From Bacillus sp. HMF5848 (GTDB lineage: Bacteria; Bacillota; Bacilli; Bacillales; HMF5848), in NCBI RefSeq assembly GCF_003944835.1, contig NZ_RWIV01000001.1, positions 1,403,501-1,467,500 of the forward strand: a DNA stretch of 64,000 bases, in the 5' to 3' direction. The position numbers were made by a program, and so were the translations under genes. Shown piece by piece: positions 52,495 to 61,137 of the stretch. The notes below the pieces were generated by a model. The model worked only from the letters and a program-made list of their open reading frames with translations. It was not told the DNA's origin and searched no databases. Numbering within the stretch: position 1 is the first letter of the stretch; each line of letters starts with the position of its first letter.

Positions 52495-53162
52495 TTAAGT
52501 TAGACAATGTGTCTTATTCTTATTCAAATAAAGTTGTGTTACGTAACATTCAGCTCGAGGTTGAAAAACATGAATTGTGCGCGCTGGTTGGGCGGAATGG
52601 AGCTGGAAAGTCTACACTTATACAACTTATGCTTCAACTATTACCATTGAAGAACGGTTATATTACGTTGAATGGAATTCCTATTCAAAAAAAAGGCTGG
52701 AAGAAGTTTGTCTCGTATTTACCAGAAAAATTTCAGTTGTATCAACATTTATCAGCCAAAGAGAATCTCGAGTTTTTTGCTTCAATGGAAAGACAAAGCA
52801 TAAATTATGAGAAAATAAAAGACACGCTGCACAAAGTAGGATTGTGGGAGGATCGCAATGTACATGTAAAAAACTATTCAAAAGGTATGCTACAAAGACT
52901 AGGGCTAGGCATCATGCTTTATTACGACACTGACATTCTAATTCTTGATGAACCAACGAGTGGCTTGGATCCTATCGGTCGAATAGAAATATTAAATATA
53001 TTAAAGTCTTTAGAAAATAAAACAATTCTTCTATCCTCTCATCACATTGAAGAAATCAGACAAGTCTGTTCACATGTCGCATATTTAAAAAATGCCACTT
53101 TAACTAAATATACAATTCAACAATTTGAAAGTGAAATTTTACTAGAGGGGGCACTTGTGTGA
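52491..53162 (+). CDS. nosF: NosF, ATPase of the NosFY transporter
   Basis: 223 residues from the ATG at 52491, which overlaps the nosY stop; a longer upstream reading of the frame lies inside nosY and is not used. Walker A GRNGAGKST, Q-loop SYLPEKFQLYQHLSAKENL, signature NYSKGMLQRLGLGIM (YSKGM for LSGGQ, as usual in this subgroup), Walker B TDILILDEPTSGLDPIGR and the switch His in LLSSHHIEEI are complete. It powers NosY. Its stop overlaps the GTG of the next gene. Confidence 0.95.
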   Translation: MIKLDNVSYSYSNKVVLRNIQLEVEKHELCALVGRNGAGKSTLIQLMLQLLPLKNGYITLNGIPIQKKGWKKFVSYLPEKFQLYQHLSAKENLEFFASMERQSINYEKIKDTLHKVGLWEDRNVHVKNYSKGMLQRLGLGIMLYYDTDILILDEPTSGLDPIGRIEILNILKSLENKTILLSSHHIEEIRQVCSHVAYLKNATLTKYTIQQFESEILLEGALV

Positions 53163-54076
53163 AAAAGATAATTACTGTTTTCATAATTATATTTCTTTTG
53201 ACAGGCTGTAATAATACATCGAGTTGGGATGTATCCATAGTAGAAGCTCCTTCCTATAATCAAGGAGAACCATCGCATGTTGTCTTTCAGTTAAGTGAGG
53301 ACGGGAAGCCTTTAACCGGTCTAGATGTAGTGGCTAGTTTTGAAATGACAAAAATGGACCATGGTTACATTGATATTCCTTTACAGGAAAACGAATCAGG
53401 ATTGTACGAAGGGAATATCACTTTACCCATGGCTGGTGAGTGGGAGGTTTTGTTGCAAATCTCAAACAATAAGCAGGTAGTAGAGAAAATAGTGACTTTT
53501 AATGTTGAAAATAATGAGGTAAGTGTAAGTGCTGGTGATGTTATTGCATCAATTAATGGAGATGAGATTAATAGTGAGGATTTAGCATTTTATAAAGCAA
53601 TTAATCAATTGCAAATTGCCATGTACCGAGAATATGATCGTAATAGATATGAAGGGGCAGAGCTTGATGCAGCTCTTACGTATTGGGATAGCCAAGAAAA
53701 AGCAATTGATAATCCAAACACGCTATTAACACAAATCATTCGCTTACGAGCGGTCGCATTATTAGCGAAAGAAAAAGGACATTACGCAAGTCAGCATGAA
53801 ATCGAAGCTGAGCTTAATAAAGTGAAACAGACGTATGCTGCTAGTCCTGCAGCAACAAATGTTATTGCTGAATATGGAGAAGAGAGATTTTGGAACAAGC
53901 AACAAGAGCAGTATGAGCTAATTGTTCTTTCTAGTAAAGTACAGCAAGATGTTATTGAAAAAGTGAAGCAAGCGAACTCCGAAGCTGAAACGAGAGAAGT
54001 GAATGTGTTAGCACAAAAGAAATATGAAGAACTGTTAGTTTCGCAAGTTGGTACGCTAAATATTGAAATTTATTAG
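53159..54076 (+). CDS. Lipoprotein with YtkA/FixH-like domain fused to a SurA/PrsA-N-like domain
   Basis: 305 residues from a GTG overlapping the nosF stop. The signal peptide with lipobox LLTGC (ITVFIIIFLLTGCNNTSS) makes it an outer-face lipoprotein. Residues 25-120 (VSIVEAPSYNQGEPSHVVFQ, KMDHGYIDIPLQENESGLYE, LPMAGEWEVLLQIS) form a YtkA/FixH-like beta sandwich with a possible copper-binding MxxMDHG-type motif (EMTKMDHG). Residues 125-300 (VIASINGDEINSEDLAFYKA, YASQHEIEAELNKVKQTYAA) resemble the SurA/PrsA N-terminal chaperone domain without the PPIase. NosL is missing from this operon, so this protein may take the copper-delivery role. Confidence 0.8.
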   Translation: MKKIITVFIIIFLLTGCNNTSSWDVSIVEAPSYNQGEPSHVVFQLSEDGKPLTGLDVVASFEMTKMDHGYIDIPLQENESGLYEGNITLPMAGEWEVLLQISNNKQVVEKIVTFNVENNEVSVSAGDVIASINGDEINSEDLAFYKAINQLQIAMYREYDRNRYEGAELDAALTYWDSQEKAIDNPNTLLTQIIRLRAVALLAKEKGHYASQHEIEAELNKVKQTYAASPAATNVIAEYGEERFWNKQQEQYELIVLSSKVQQDVIEKVKQANSEAETREVNVLAQKKYEELLVSQVGTLNIEIY

Positions 54077-54077
54077 A

Positions 54078-54115
54078 AGCACCTGTCCCATGTTAGGGAC
54101 AAGTGCTCTTTTTTA
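54078..54115 (+). terminator. Terminator of the nos operon
   Basis: AGCACCTGTCCC pairs with GGGACAAGTGCT around ATGTTA, then six T. Confidence 0.9.
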
Positions 54116-54256
54116 GTTAAATAACTATAAAACATTGAGGAAAATGGGAATATATACAAAGTGGACTCATATAATGAAACATTTCATGGTAAATATCGTC
54201 TATTTATTATAAAAGATGAAAAAGAAGGAGGGGAACCTTTCACAGGTTATAGTGAT

Positions 54257-55192
54257 ATGAAAAAATTAGTGGTTAGTATGCTATGTCTTATTACTGTGTC
54301 ACTTTTTGTTCTAACTGCGTGTAATAGCGGAAATACCGAACAGGTCCAGGAGGGCAATGAAACCGTCGAAGTTACTTCTTCTCAACAAAATACAACCGAT
54401 GACGCGGAAACGTTAAATGATGAGGGTAGTGGTAATGAAAGTAATGCGTCATCTGATGGAGAAGACAGCGGTACAGAGGAGACAAATACAGTGGACGGCG
54501 ATAATTCCGAGCAAGCAAATCAAGAGGGCGAGAGTAGCGCAGAGCAAACGGATTCAGAAGACGAAAGTAGTGGAGAACAAGCGGGTTCAAACGAAGACCC
54601 TGGAAACGATAGCAGTACAAATTCTGAAAGTCCAGAAGCTGATGAAGAAGACGAAAACAATAATAATGGTGAAAGTGATGTCGCTCTTAATGTAGAAGCT
54701 CTCGCAGTCACCATTGTGGAAGCACTAAAAAATCATGATATGGAAACAGTCGTAGCCCACTCAATTGTTAGTGACAATGAGGGGGAGGGCTTACTATTTT
54801 CACCTTATATTTATATTGAAAACAACGCCTTAACATTAACACAGAGTGAATTGTTAAACTTTTTTTCGATTACTTCAACATATACTTGGGGCGTTGAAGA
54901 TGGGACTGGATTTCCTATCGAATTAACTCCTTCTGATTATTTCAATCGATATGTTTATAACAAAGATTATAGTAATCCAGACGAAGTGCATGTAAACAAT
55001 TTAATGCAACGCGGGAATTTGATAAATAACGTTGCCTCTGTGTTTCCTGGTGCAGCGTATGTTGAATTTTTTATCGAAGGTGATCCAAACATTGGAGGGA
55101 TGGATTGGGGAAGCTTGCTTTTCGTGTTTGAGCAAAATACTTCTGGTTATTATCAATTAGTGGCTATTGTACATGATGAGTGGACTATTTAA
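54257..55192 (+). CDS. Lipoprotein with long acidic low-complexity linker
   Basis: 311 residues from the ATG at 54257, which gives a signal peptide with lipobox (LCLITVSLFVLTAC). The frame opens 32 codons earlier, and the only strong GGAGG (54229) sits too far upstream, so the start has some doubt. Residues 25-150 are almost only Ser, Glu, Asp, Asn, Gly and Thr (DEGSGNESNASSDGEDSGTE), a wall-spanning linker. The last 160 residues form a compact domain (VALNVEALAVTIVEALKNHD, LLFSPYIYIENNALTLTQSE, MDWGSLLFVFEQNTSGYYQL) that recalls uncharacterised Bacillus lipoprotein domains. Function unknown. Confidence 0.75.
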   Translation: MKKLVVSMLCLITVSLFVLTACNSGNTEQVQEGNETVEVTSSQQNTTDDAETLNDEGSGNESNASSDGEDSGTEETNTVDGDNSEQANQEGESSAEQTDSEDESSGEQAGSNEDPGNDSSTNSESPEADEEDENNNNGESDVALNVEALAVTIVEALKNHDMETVVAHSIVSDNEGEGLLFSPYIYIENNALTLTQSELLNFFSITSTYTWGVEDGTGFPIELTPSDYFNRYVYNKDYSNPDEVHVNNLMQRGNLINNVASVFPGAAYVEFFIEGDPNIGGMDWGSLLFVFEQNTSGYYQLVAIVHDEWTI

Positions 55193-55238
55193 GAGTTTCA
55201 CTATGAGCAACCAAGCATACACGAAAGCAGCTTCAATA

Positions 55239-55270
55239 AAAAGCTCCCAAGAAATCCTTGGGAGTTTTAT
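55239..55270. terminator. Bidirectional terminator between convergent genes
   Basis: AAAAGCTCCCAAG pairs with CTTGGGAGTTTTA around AAATC. Confidence 0.85.
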
Positions 55271-55332
55271 TTTGGGTATCTACTAGGTAAAAAGAAAGGG
55301 CATCGCTTTTAGCCATTTAGAGATAAACGTTT

Positions 55333-56532
55333 TTATTTGGAGTTGATATTTTTTATCCATTTTTCATTGTAAGCATTATCAATTATGTGAGAAGTTATGA
55401 TAGGACTGGTGGCATAAACAGTCTCATTATCACCAATTAAAGTTAATTCACTATAGGGAAGTGTAGATCCCACTTCACTAAACGATTTAATGCATGTGTT
55501 TTTTCCAACAACAGTGCGAGAAACAGTCGCATGTTCACCAATAATTGTATGTGGTAATATAACTGAATCTTTTACAACAGCATTTTTATGAATGATTACA
55601 TCGTGCGATATTACCGAATTAACAACAGTGCCAAATATTTTACAGCCTTCGCTGATTATTGATTTTTTTACATTTGCCTCATCATTTACATACATGGGAG
55701 GGAGGGCCTTGTGCTCTGTATAGATGGGCCAATACTCCTTATGTATAAGAGGGTTTGTTTCATAAGTTAGTAAGTCAAGGTTTGCTTCCCAATAACTTTC
55801 TATCGTTCCGACATCCTTCCAGTAACCTTTAAAAACGTAAGCATGTAATTGGCAGTTATCCTGGATCATAGTAGGGATGACATCACGACCGAAATCTCTT
55901 GTAGAATCTGGAATACCCTCTACAAGCTCTACATATTTTTTTAAAACACTCCATTTAAAACAGTAAATTCCCATGGATGCAAGGTTGCTTTTTGGATTTT
56001 GTGGTTTTTCCTCGAAATCTAAAATCCGATTAGAGGTAGTGTCAATAGACATAATGCCGAAGCGTTTTGCTTCATGCCACGGAACGTTGATGACAGAAAT
56101 AGTGGCATCAGCATCAGTTTGGATATGCTTGCGTAACATATAAGTATAATCCATCTTATAGATTTGATCTCCGGACAAAATGAGAACGTGCTCAGGATTT
56201 TGCTGATCAATATGACGGAGATATTGATACACAGCATGTGATGTACCTTCATGAGATTGCTCAGGAGAAAGTACACGAACTTTGCTTTCGTTTTGGGTAA
56301 AGCCCCAATGTGATCCATCCCCGATATAGTTATATAATACATGTGAGTAATGCTGCGCTAACACATCAACTGTAGTTATCCCTGAGTTTCTGCAATTACT
56401 TAGAGTAAAATCAATTATTCGAAACTTACCTCCAAATGGAACAGTTGGCTTAGGGGTGTGTTTCGTTAAATCTTTTAAGCGCGTACCTTTTCCACCCGCT
56501 AAAACTACGGCAATGTATTGGTTTTCCGACAT
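55333..56532 (-). CDS. glgC: Glucose-1-phosphate adenylyltransferase-like protein
   Basis: 399 residues; ATG behind GGGGGAG. The nucleotidyltransferase domain starts VVLAGGKGTRLKDLTKHTPK, followed by FGGKFRIIDFTLSNCRNSGI, LSGDQIYKMDYTYML, DFEEKPQNPKSNLASMGIYC and WKDVGTIESYWEANLDLL: the sugar-nucleotide loop, FRIIDF, DxxxxMDY and VGT of GlgC. The C-terminus is a left-handed beta helix of hexapeptide repeats (CKIFGTVVNSVISHDVIIHK). It makes ADP-glucose for glycogen from ATP and glucose-1-phosphate. No other glg gene is adjacent, so it may be a second copy or serve another pathway. Confidence 0.9.
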   Translation of the reverse strand: MSENQYIAVVLAGGKGTRLKDLTKHTPKPTVPFGGKFRIIDFTLSNCRNSGITTVDVLAQHYSHVLYNYIGDGSHWGFTQNESKVRVLSPEQSHEGTSHAVYQYLRHIDQQNPEHVLILSGDQIYKMDYTYMLRKHIQTDADATISVINVPWHEAKRFGIMSIDTTSNRILDFEEKPQNPKSNLASMGIYCFKWSVLKKYVELVEGIPDSTRDFGRDVIPTMIQDNCQLHAYVFKGYWKDVGTIESYWEANLDLLTYETNPLIHKEYWPIYTEHKALPPMYVNDEANVKKSIISEGCKIFGTVVNSVISHDVIIHKNAVVKDSVILPHTIIGEHATVSRTVVGKNTCIKSFSEVGSTLPYSELTLIGDNETVYATSPIITSHIIDNAYNEKWIKNINSK

Positions 56533-56799
56533 AGTCTCCCCCTATTCATTAATGTCATTTTTTACGGTCAGTTAATTAACTATATTTTACAAAAATTCAA
56601 GCGGGAAGATTGTCAAAAACCCACGAAAAGTAAATGATAAAATGTGTATTTTTTATAGGAGCTACACTCCTCAATACTTATCTTTTACTTGAAAACTAAA
56701 TTAACTAATCGTCTTTTCAAAGACAATGTGTTGTGTCCATCATAAAAAGGAAAGTAGACAAATATTACATTTACAACTAAAAATAAGGTGTGAAAAAAT

Positions 56800-56832
56800 C
56801 ACCTGTCCATGGAATAGGAGGGACAGGGGTGG
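56800..56832. other. Small hairpin in a non-coding gap
   Basis: CACCTGTCC and GGACAGGGGTG can pair around a loop containing ATAGGAG. The rest of 56533-56919 holds only promoter-like AT stretches. Confidence 0.4.
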
Positions 56833-56919
56833 TTATGTAGATAATCTTCACACCATTTCGTGATATGATGTTCATATAATGGTAATCGCAATAAAGTAAT
56901 TAAAAAAAGGAGTTTACAT

Positions 56920-57135
56920 ATGTCAGAGATTAAATTTGAAATTGTAGAGCAAATCGCAGTTCTTTCTGAATCGGCTAAAGGTTGGACAAAAGAGCTGAAT
57001 TTAGTAAGTTGGAATGGACGCGAGCCGAAATACGACCTCCGTGATTGGTCGCCTAATCACGAAAAGATGGGGAAAGGTATTACACTGTCTGAGGAAGATA
57101 TTAAAAAGTTAAAAGAAGTACTTAAAACTCTTTGA
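56920..57135 (+). CDS. YdbC-family PC4/Sub1-like ssDNA-binding protein
   Basis: 71 residues; ATG eight bases after AAAGGAG. FEIVEQIAVLSESAKGWTKE, then LNLVSWNGREPKYDLRDWSP and HEKMGKGITLSEEDIKKLKE, match the YdbC family: WxKELNxxxWNGxxPKxDIRxW is the signature of this bacterial PC4-like fold, a small dimer that binds single-stranded DNA. The role is probably in transcription or DNA maintenance. It lies 32 bases before the YkvA-like gene, so the two may be co-transcribed. Confidence 0.9.
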   Translation: MSEIKFEIVEQIAVLSESAKGWTKELNLVSWNGREPKYDLRDWSPNHEKMGKGITLSEEDIKKLKEVLKTL

Positions 57136-57167
57136 TTTAAAATTTTAGCAAAGAGGAGGGGCATATA

Positions 57168-57440
57168 GTGAAATTTATGAAAAGAATTAAGTTTATATTT
57201 AAATTCTGGAAATTTGGACCGTTTTTAGTTGATTTTTTTCTATCTAAACAAGTGTCTTTATTTAAGAAGCTATTCGCTGTATTGTTTGTGGTAGCCTATG
57301 CTTTTTTTCCGTTTGATCTAATCCCGGATGTGTTATTGTTTTTTGGAATCGTGGATGACCTTGTTCTTGCAACGTTCGTGCTAGAGAGAATCGTGAAGCT
57401 TTCACCACCTGCATTAAAAGAAAAATATGATTTAATATAG
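57168..57440 (+). CDS. YkvA-family (DUF1232) membrane protein
   Basis: 90 residues from a GTG behind GAGGAGGGG. LFKKLFAVLFVVAYAFFPFD, then LIPDVLLFFGIVDDLVLATF, is the DUF1232 signature (AYxxxPxDLIPDxxPxxGxxDD): a short membrane-associated helical hairpin with two conserved Asp in the second helix. It is common in bacteria; the function is not established. A terminator follows. Confidence 0.9.
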   Translation: MKFMKRIKFIFKFWKFGPFLVDFFLSKQVSLFKKLFAVLFVVAYAFFPFDLIPDVLLFFGIVDDLVLATFVLERIVKLSPPALKEKYDLI

Positions 57441-57446
57441 TGAATG

Positions 57447-57476
57447 AGGGGCAAAGGGTGTAGATGCCCCTTTTTT
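57447..57476 (+). terminator. Terminator of the YdbC-YkvA pair
   Basis: GGGGCAAAG.. pairs with ..TGCCCC (AGGGGCA/TGCCCCT) and is followed by six T. Confidence 0.82.
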
Positions 57477-57849
57477 GTTTAAGGTTTTAATGAATCACAT
57501 GTCGTAAGTTGACGGTAATTGTTAGTTTTTGTCGGTACGTGGTACGCAATACATGCACCACACTATAAACCCACTTGTATCAAGGGTGCAAAAGACGTCG
57601 GAAAAGGTCGGTACTATGTACCGTCAAGAAGCGACAACCTTCGACGTTTCCAGTGCGAAAAAAAGATATAGAACGTACTAAAAACTTGTCCTATAATGAG
57701 TGCCGGTCCTAATTAAGAAGCGATCTATCATTACATTTAGCGGATTTTAACATATACGAGCCGTGAGTGTAAATAGCTGATTTTTTTAAAAGATGTATGT
57801 TTGTCCATTTCAAGCTAACCATTATTTTCATCTATATATATTATCTGAT
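57477..57849. other. Gap without recognised genes
   Basis: No gene found. It is less AT-rich than its neighbours, with several short palindromic words (GGTACGTGGTACG at 57534 and GGTACTATGTACC at 57610), but no known RNA fold was recognised. Confidence 0.3.
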
Positions 57850-58119
57850 ATGAAGGAGTTGTTAGATAATATGGGTGAAAGAGAAGGTAACTTGAGAATC
57901 CCACGTCCGCCCGATGTTGTGACGATTGTTTTTGAGCGAAATCCCTTTACAGGAGTGTTAGAAATTGTGGGTGCTACTGTTATCGGTAGTGCGCGTCCTT
58001 GTCAGCGTCTGTTAGATGAAGGGGATTCAGTAAAACGTGCGGCAAACTGTTTGTTGAAAAATGGATTCGAATTAGAATTTAAATCCCGAGATATTTTACT
58101 TTTTAGGAGGGACCGATAG
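57850..58119 (+). CDS. Small hypothetical protein (83-90 aa)
   Basis: The ATG at 57850 is followed by AAGGAG, so translation may instead begin at the ATG at 57871 (MGEREGNLRI, 83 residues). The core RIPRPPDVVTIVFERNPFTG, VLEIVGATVIGSARPCQRLL and KRAANCLLKNGFELEFKSRD is a compact alpha/beta protein with no membrane segment. It sits between small spore and membrane genes. I do not recognise the family. Confidence 0.6.
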   Translation: MKELLDNMGEREGNLRIPRPPDVVTIVFERNPFTGVLEIVGATVIGSARPCQRLLDEGDSVKRAANCLLKNGFELEFKSRDILLFRRDR

Positions 58120-58223
58120 TAGATTTTATGATTGGATGTGATATGGGATATCACATCTTTATTAATAATTTTAATAATGCACGGGAATAAATCAAATAAG
58201 ATAAGAAGGGAGAGTGAATAATT

Positions 58224-58442
58224 ATGCCTACTATTATTTTAGGCCCAGTTAATATTCGAGAAGCAGGAGGAGTTGTTGTGTTTGGTGATACATTCTATAT
58301 TAGTCCAAAAGATACAGCAAAAACTCTTGCAGGATCTGGTGCGATTAATACTGGAAGTCTCGTTATAACCAATAATGGATTTAGCACGCTAAATAATGCC
58401 GATCCTGATACAATAGACCAACCGACAACAACGGTCGTATAG
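58224..58442 (+). CDS. GerPF/GerPA-family spore germination protein
   Basis: 72 residues; ATG after AAGGGAGAG. MPTIILGPVNIREAGGVVVF, then GDTFYISPKDTAKTLAGSGA and NTGSLVITNNGFSTLNNADP, match the GerPA/GerPF family: GPxxIxxxGGxVxFGDxxxISPKxxxKTxxGSGAxNTGxxxxxNNG. GerP proteins are made in the mother cell and let germinants pass the spore coat. A solitary copy apart from a gerPABCDEF operon is common. It should be SigK-dependent, though I did not confirm the promoter. Confidence 0.92.
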   Translation: MPTIILGPVNIREAGGVVVFGDTFYISPKDTAKTLAGSGAINTGSLVITNNGFSTLNNADPDTIDQPTTTVV

Positions 58443-58471
58443 AAACTAATAAGTATTTAGACACAAAAATA

Positions 58472-58519
58472 AAGGCCTACTCATTTAGATTTAAGTACTA
58501 GAGAGCAGGCTTTTTTTGT
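58472..58519 (+). terminator. Terminator of the GerP-like gene
   Basis: AGGCCTACTC pairs with GAGCAGGC(T) around an AT loop, then seven T. Confidence 0.8.
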
Positions 58520-58526
58520 GTAAGTA

Positions 58527-58693
58527 ATATTGTAGGGGGATATGGTGATGGTTACACAACTTTCGGAGAAGTTGAATGGCAAGGTTCACCTGACTTCCAA
58601 CGTGAGTTGTTTGCAGACTATTTACGTAAGCTTGACTCAGAAATTGATGCAGCAACAATTGTTGATGATCGTTTAGAAAAAGCTAATGACTAA
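58527..58693 (+). pseudogene. C-terminal gene remnant, unrecognised
   Basis: The frame GGYGDGYTTFGEVEWQGSPD, then FQRELFADYLRKLDSEIDAA and TIVDDRLEKAND to a TAA, is plainly protein-like but has no start codon with a ribosome binding site and runs upstream through the preceding terminator. It is the tail of a lost gene, joined next to the GerP-like gene by a deletion. A terminator for the lost gene (GCCTA..TAGGC with eight T) is still present at 58710-58739. Confidence 0.5.
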
Positions 58694-58707
58694 TAATGAT
58701 AAAACTG

Positions 58708-58739
58708 CCTAAAGTGTGAACCATAGGCTTTTTTTTGTG
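58708..58739 (+). terminator. Terminator after the gene remnant
   Basis: GCCTAAAGT.. pairs with ..CATAGGC and is followed by eight T. Confidence 0.8.
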
Positions 58740-58821
58740 CTGTTTTCAAGTCATTTTTCTTCACAATACAGAAATAATCGAGTAAAATACTTATAATCAC
58801 ATAAGAAAGGTTGGGATTAAT

Positions 58822-59259
58822 GTGCAAGAAGTCGACACTCAAAGTATCCCTCGTCCTTTAGTTCGCGCGAATCAATGGTTTATTGTAATCAGCGTTGTCT
58901 TAGCTCTAGGTCTTAACCAAAGTTGGATTTTAGTGCTTCCATTAATTAACGGACTACTCGGGCTTACTATATACTTTAATCCAATAATGCAAGTTGCGAA
59001 GAAATTCCTGAAAAAACATCCTTCTGAGTACATCAATGAGGATCGTGCGCAACAACAATTTAATCAGTGGATATCTGTAATTTGTATAACCTTATCGTTA
59101 ATTGGGTTTATAACGAATAATCTTGTGATTGGCTATATGTTTGCTGTTATGGTTGGAGTGGCGGCGCTTGTGGCAATATTAGGTTTCTGTGTTGGCTGCT
59201 TTATTAGGTTTCAATGGCAACAATTTATATATAGAAGAAAAACGTCAAGCTCTAAATAA
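58822..59259 (+). CDS. DUF4395-family membrane protein
   Basis: 145 residues from a GTG 14 bases after AAAGG. RPLVRANQWFIVISVVLALG is the opening of DUF4395 (PRPLVRxNQWxIVxxVxLA), followed by WILVLPLINGLLGLTIYFNP, WISVICITLSLIGFITNNLV and a Cys-bearing helix ILGFCVGCFIRFQW, where the CxxC in the last helix is typical. There are four membrane helices in all. The function is not established. Confidence 0.85.
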   Translation: MQEVDTQSIPRPLVRANQWFIVISVVLALGLNQSWILVLPLINGLLGLTIYFNPIMQVAKKFLKKHPSEYINEDRAQQQFNQWISVICITLSLIGFITNNLVIGYMFAVMVGVAALVAILGFCVGCFIRFQWQQFIYRRKTSSSK

Positions 59260-59449
59260 CTACTATAACGTCTGTATAGGTGCAGGCGTTCTTTGTGTTC
59301 TCAACATTTTTCATTCCGCATTCGCCCGTTCCCTCATTTAATGAAATTTTTTATTCCCATATTCGCTATGTCTTCCATAGTATGTATTGTGCACATTAAT
59401 CAAACGCCACATGGTGTAATTGATTGAGACACAATGGGAGGTGAAAGGT

Positions 59450-59569
59450 ATGAGTGGTGCTGTAGGTGGATATGCAGGTGGTGGCTTTGCCTTACTTGTT
59501 GTATTGTTCATTTTATTAATTATCATTGGTGCTTCATTTGTTGGTGGTTATGGTGGTTACGGCTATTAA
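59450..59569 (+). CDS. YjcZ-family small sporulation protein
   Basis: 39 residues; ATG behind GGGAGGTG. MSGAVGGYAGGGFALLVVLF, then ILLIIIGASFVGGYGGYGY, is the YjcZ type: a Gly-rich start, one membrane helix ending VLFILLIIIGASF, and a Gly/Tyr tail. These are mother-cell or forespore small membrane proteins of unknown role. It has its own terminator. Confidence 0.9.
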   Translation: MSGAVGGYAGGGFALLVVLFILLIIIGASFVGGYGGYGY

Positions 59570-59586
59570 TAAAAAGTAAGCTACCA

Positions 59587-59622
59587 AAAAGCACACGTGG
59601 AATAACCATGTGTGCTTTTGGA
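59587..59622 (+). terminator. Terminator of the YjcZ-like gene
   Basis: AAAAGCACACGTGG pairs with CCATGTGTGCTTTT around AATAA. Confidence 0.85.
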
Positions 59623-59711
59623 GGTAAATTACTGTTGCTTCGTGTGAAAATCTAATTTAACAAAGGCTAGCGAGAAATCCCCTTGAAAATCTTCGATTTA
59701 GTTGGAGAGGT

Positions 59712-61004
59712 TCACGACAAAGCCATCATTGTTTCGAGGTCTTCTTGAGCAGATCCAATTAATTTTAAACCAAAGGTGTTAACTAAAACATCTAACACAC
59801 CCTCAGAAATAAATGCTGGTGGCTTTGGTCCAATTCGAATATCTTGTATACCAAGACTGAACAAGCCTAATAAAATCGCAACCGCTTTTTGCTCAAACCA
59901 CGATAGTACGATACTTACAGGTAGCTCGTTCACTTCGCATTCAAATGCATCTGCGAGTGCCATAGCTATTTTTACAGTGGAGCCGGAGTTGTTGCATTGA
60001 CCTAAGTCGATGTAACGAGGAATATCTGTGCCTGGAACAGTACCGTAATCTACATCGTTGAAACGAAATTTTCCACATGATGTTGTTAAAATAACTGTTT
60101 CTGGTGGTAAAGAAGTCGCAAGCTCGCGATAATAGTCGCCGCCTTTACCAGGTGCATCACAACCAGCGATAACAAAGAATCTTTTAATTTTCCCATCTTT
60201 AACAGCTTGAATTACTTCTGGCGCTAAACCAAGTACTGTTTCATGATGAAAGCCTGTTAGTAGTGTTTCATCAGACTCTATATTTACTTCTGGTAATTGT
60301 AATGCGCGTTCAATTAATGGTGTAAAGTCATCTTCTGTTATTTTTGGTACGCCTTCAAGCCCAGTTACTTCATATGTCCACATACGGTCTGCGTAAGTAC
60401 CCTTTATTGGCATCACACAGTTAGTTGTAGCAAGAATGGCGCCAGGGAATTTTTCAAATAACCGACGCTGGTCATACCAAGCTTTTCCTATATTCCCTTT
60501 TAAATGTTCGTATTTTTTTAGGTGAGGATACCCGTGAGCTGGAAGCATTTCTGAGTGCGTGTATATATTGATGCCTTTGCTTTGCGTTTGTTTTAAAAGC
60601 TCTTCAAGTGCAAATAAGTTGTGCCCTGTTACGACAATGGCTCTGCCTTCGATTTTGTTTTGTGAAACTCTTATTGGTTGAGGAATACCCAATCGCTCTG
60701 TATGAGCTTTGTCTAACACATCCATCATACGTACGGCAGCTTGCCCCACTTGCATCGCCATATCAATATGTTCTTGTACATTAAAGTTCGAGTTTGTTAA
60801 TGTCATATACAATGCTTCATGTGTAGTACGGTCAACAAATTCATCTGTATATCCTAGTTGTCTTGCATGCGTACGGTACGCTGCAATCCCTTTTAGTCCA
60901 AAAATCATGGTGTCTTGTAAACTTGCAATTGTTTCATCTTTTCCGCAAACACCAACGACTGTACAGCCGCCAGGTGCTACCTGCATACATTGATGACAAT
61001 ACAT
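59712..61004 (-). CDS. hcp: Hydroxylamine reductase / hybrid cluster protein
   Basis: 430 residues. MYCHQCMQVAPGGCTVVGVC gives the N-terminal CxxC-x7-C-x5-C cluster site. Hybrid-cluster ligands lie in GHNLFALEELLKQ, YTHSEMLPAHGYP, ATTNCVMPIKGTY, FVIAGCDAPGKGGDYY, LTTSCGKFRFNDVDYG and LGQCNNSGSTVKIAMALADA. At 430 residues it lacks part of the helical region of the roughly 550-residue enterobacterial form. Hcp reduces nitric oxide (to N2O) or hydroxylamine under anaerobic nitrosative stress. The N2O would feed NosZ. An Fnr-type palindrome lies 135 bases upstream. Confidence 0.95.
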   Translation of the reverse strand: MYCHQCMQVAPGGCTVVGVCGKDETIASLQDTMIFGLKGIAAYRTHARQLGYTDEFVDRTTHEALYMTLTNSNFNVQEHIDMAMQVGQAAVRMMDVLDKAHTERLGIPQPIRVSQNKIEGRAIVVTGHNLFALEELLKQTQSKGINIYTHSEMLPAHGYPHLKKYEHLKGNIGKAWYDQRRLFEKFPGAILATTNCVMPIKGTYADRMWTYEVTGLEGVPKITEDDFTPLIERALQLPEVNIESDETLLTGFHHETVLGLAPEVIQAVKDGKIKRFFVIAGCDAPGKGGDYYRELATSLPPETVILTTSCGKFRFNDVDYGTVPGTDIPRYIDLGQCNNSGSTVKIAMALADAFECEVNELPVSIVLSWFEQKAVAILLGLFSLGIQDIRIGPKPPAFISEGVLDVLVNTFGLKLIGSAQEDLETMMALS

Positions 61005-61137
61005 GAGAATGCGCCCCTTTGTTTGTAATTGTGGTTTTCCCTTCGAGAAGAAGGTTTTGATCTTGCATAAAACTAAAGACAGTAAATAAATCGTTGTCTT
61101 TGCTTTTATTAGATTATGAGATTCCTATTGTGATAGC

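Noticed and set aside
54417-54714. Two extra frames opposite and across the acidic linker of the lipoprotein.
   Set aside because: They arise from the repetitive GAA/GAC/AGC codons of the linker; composition-driven, no start signals.
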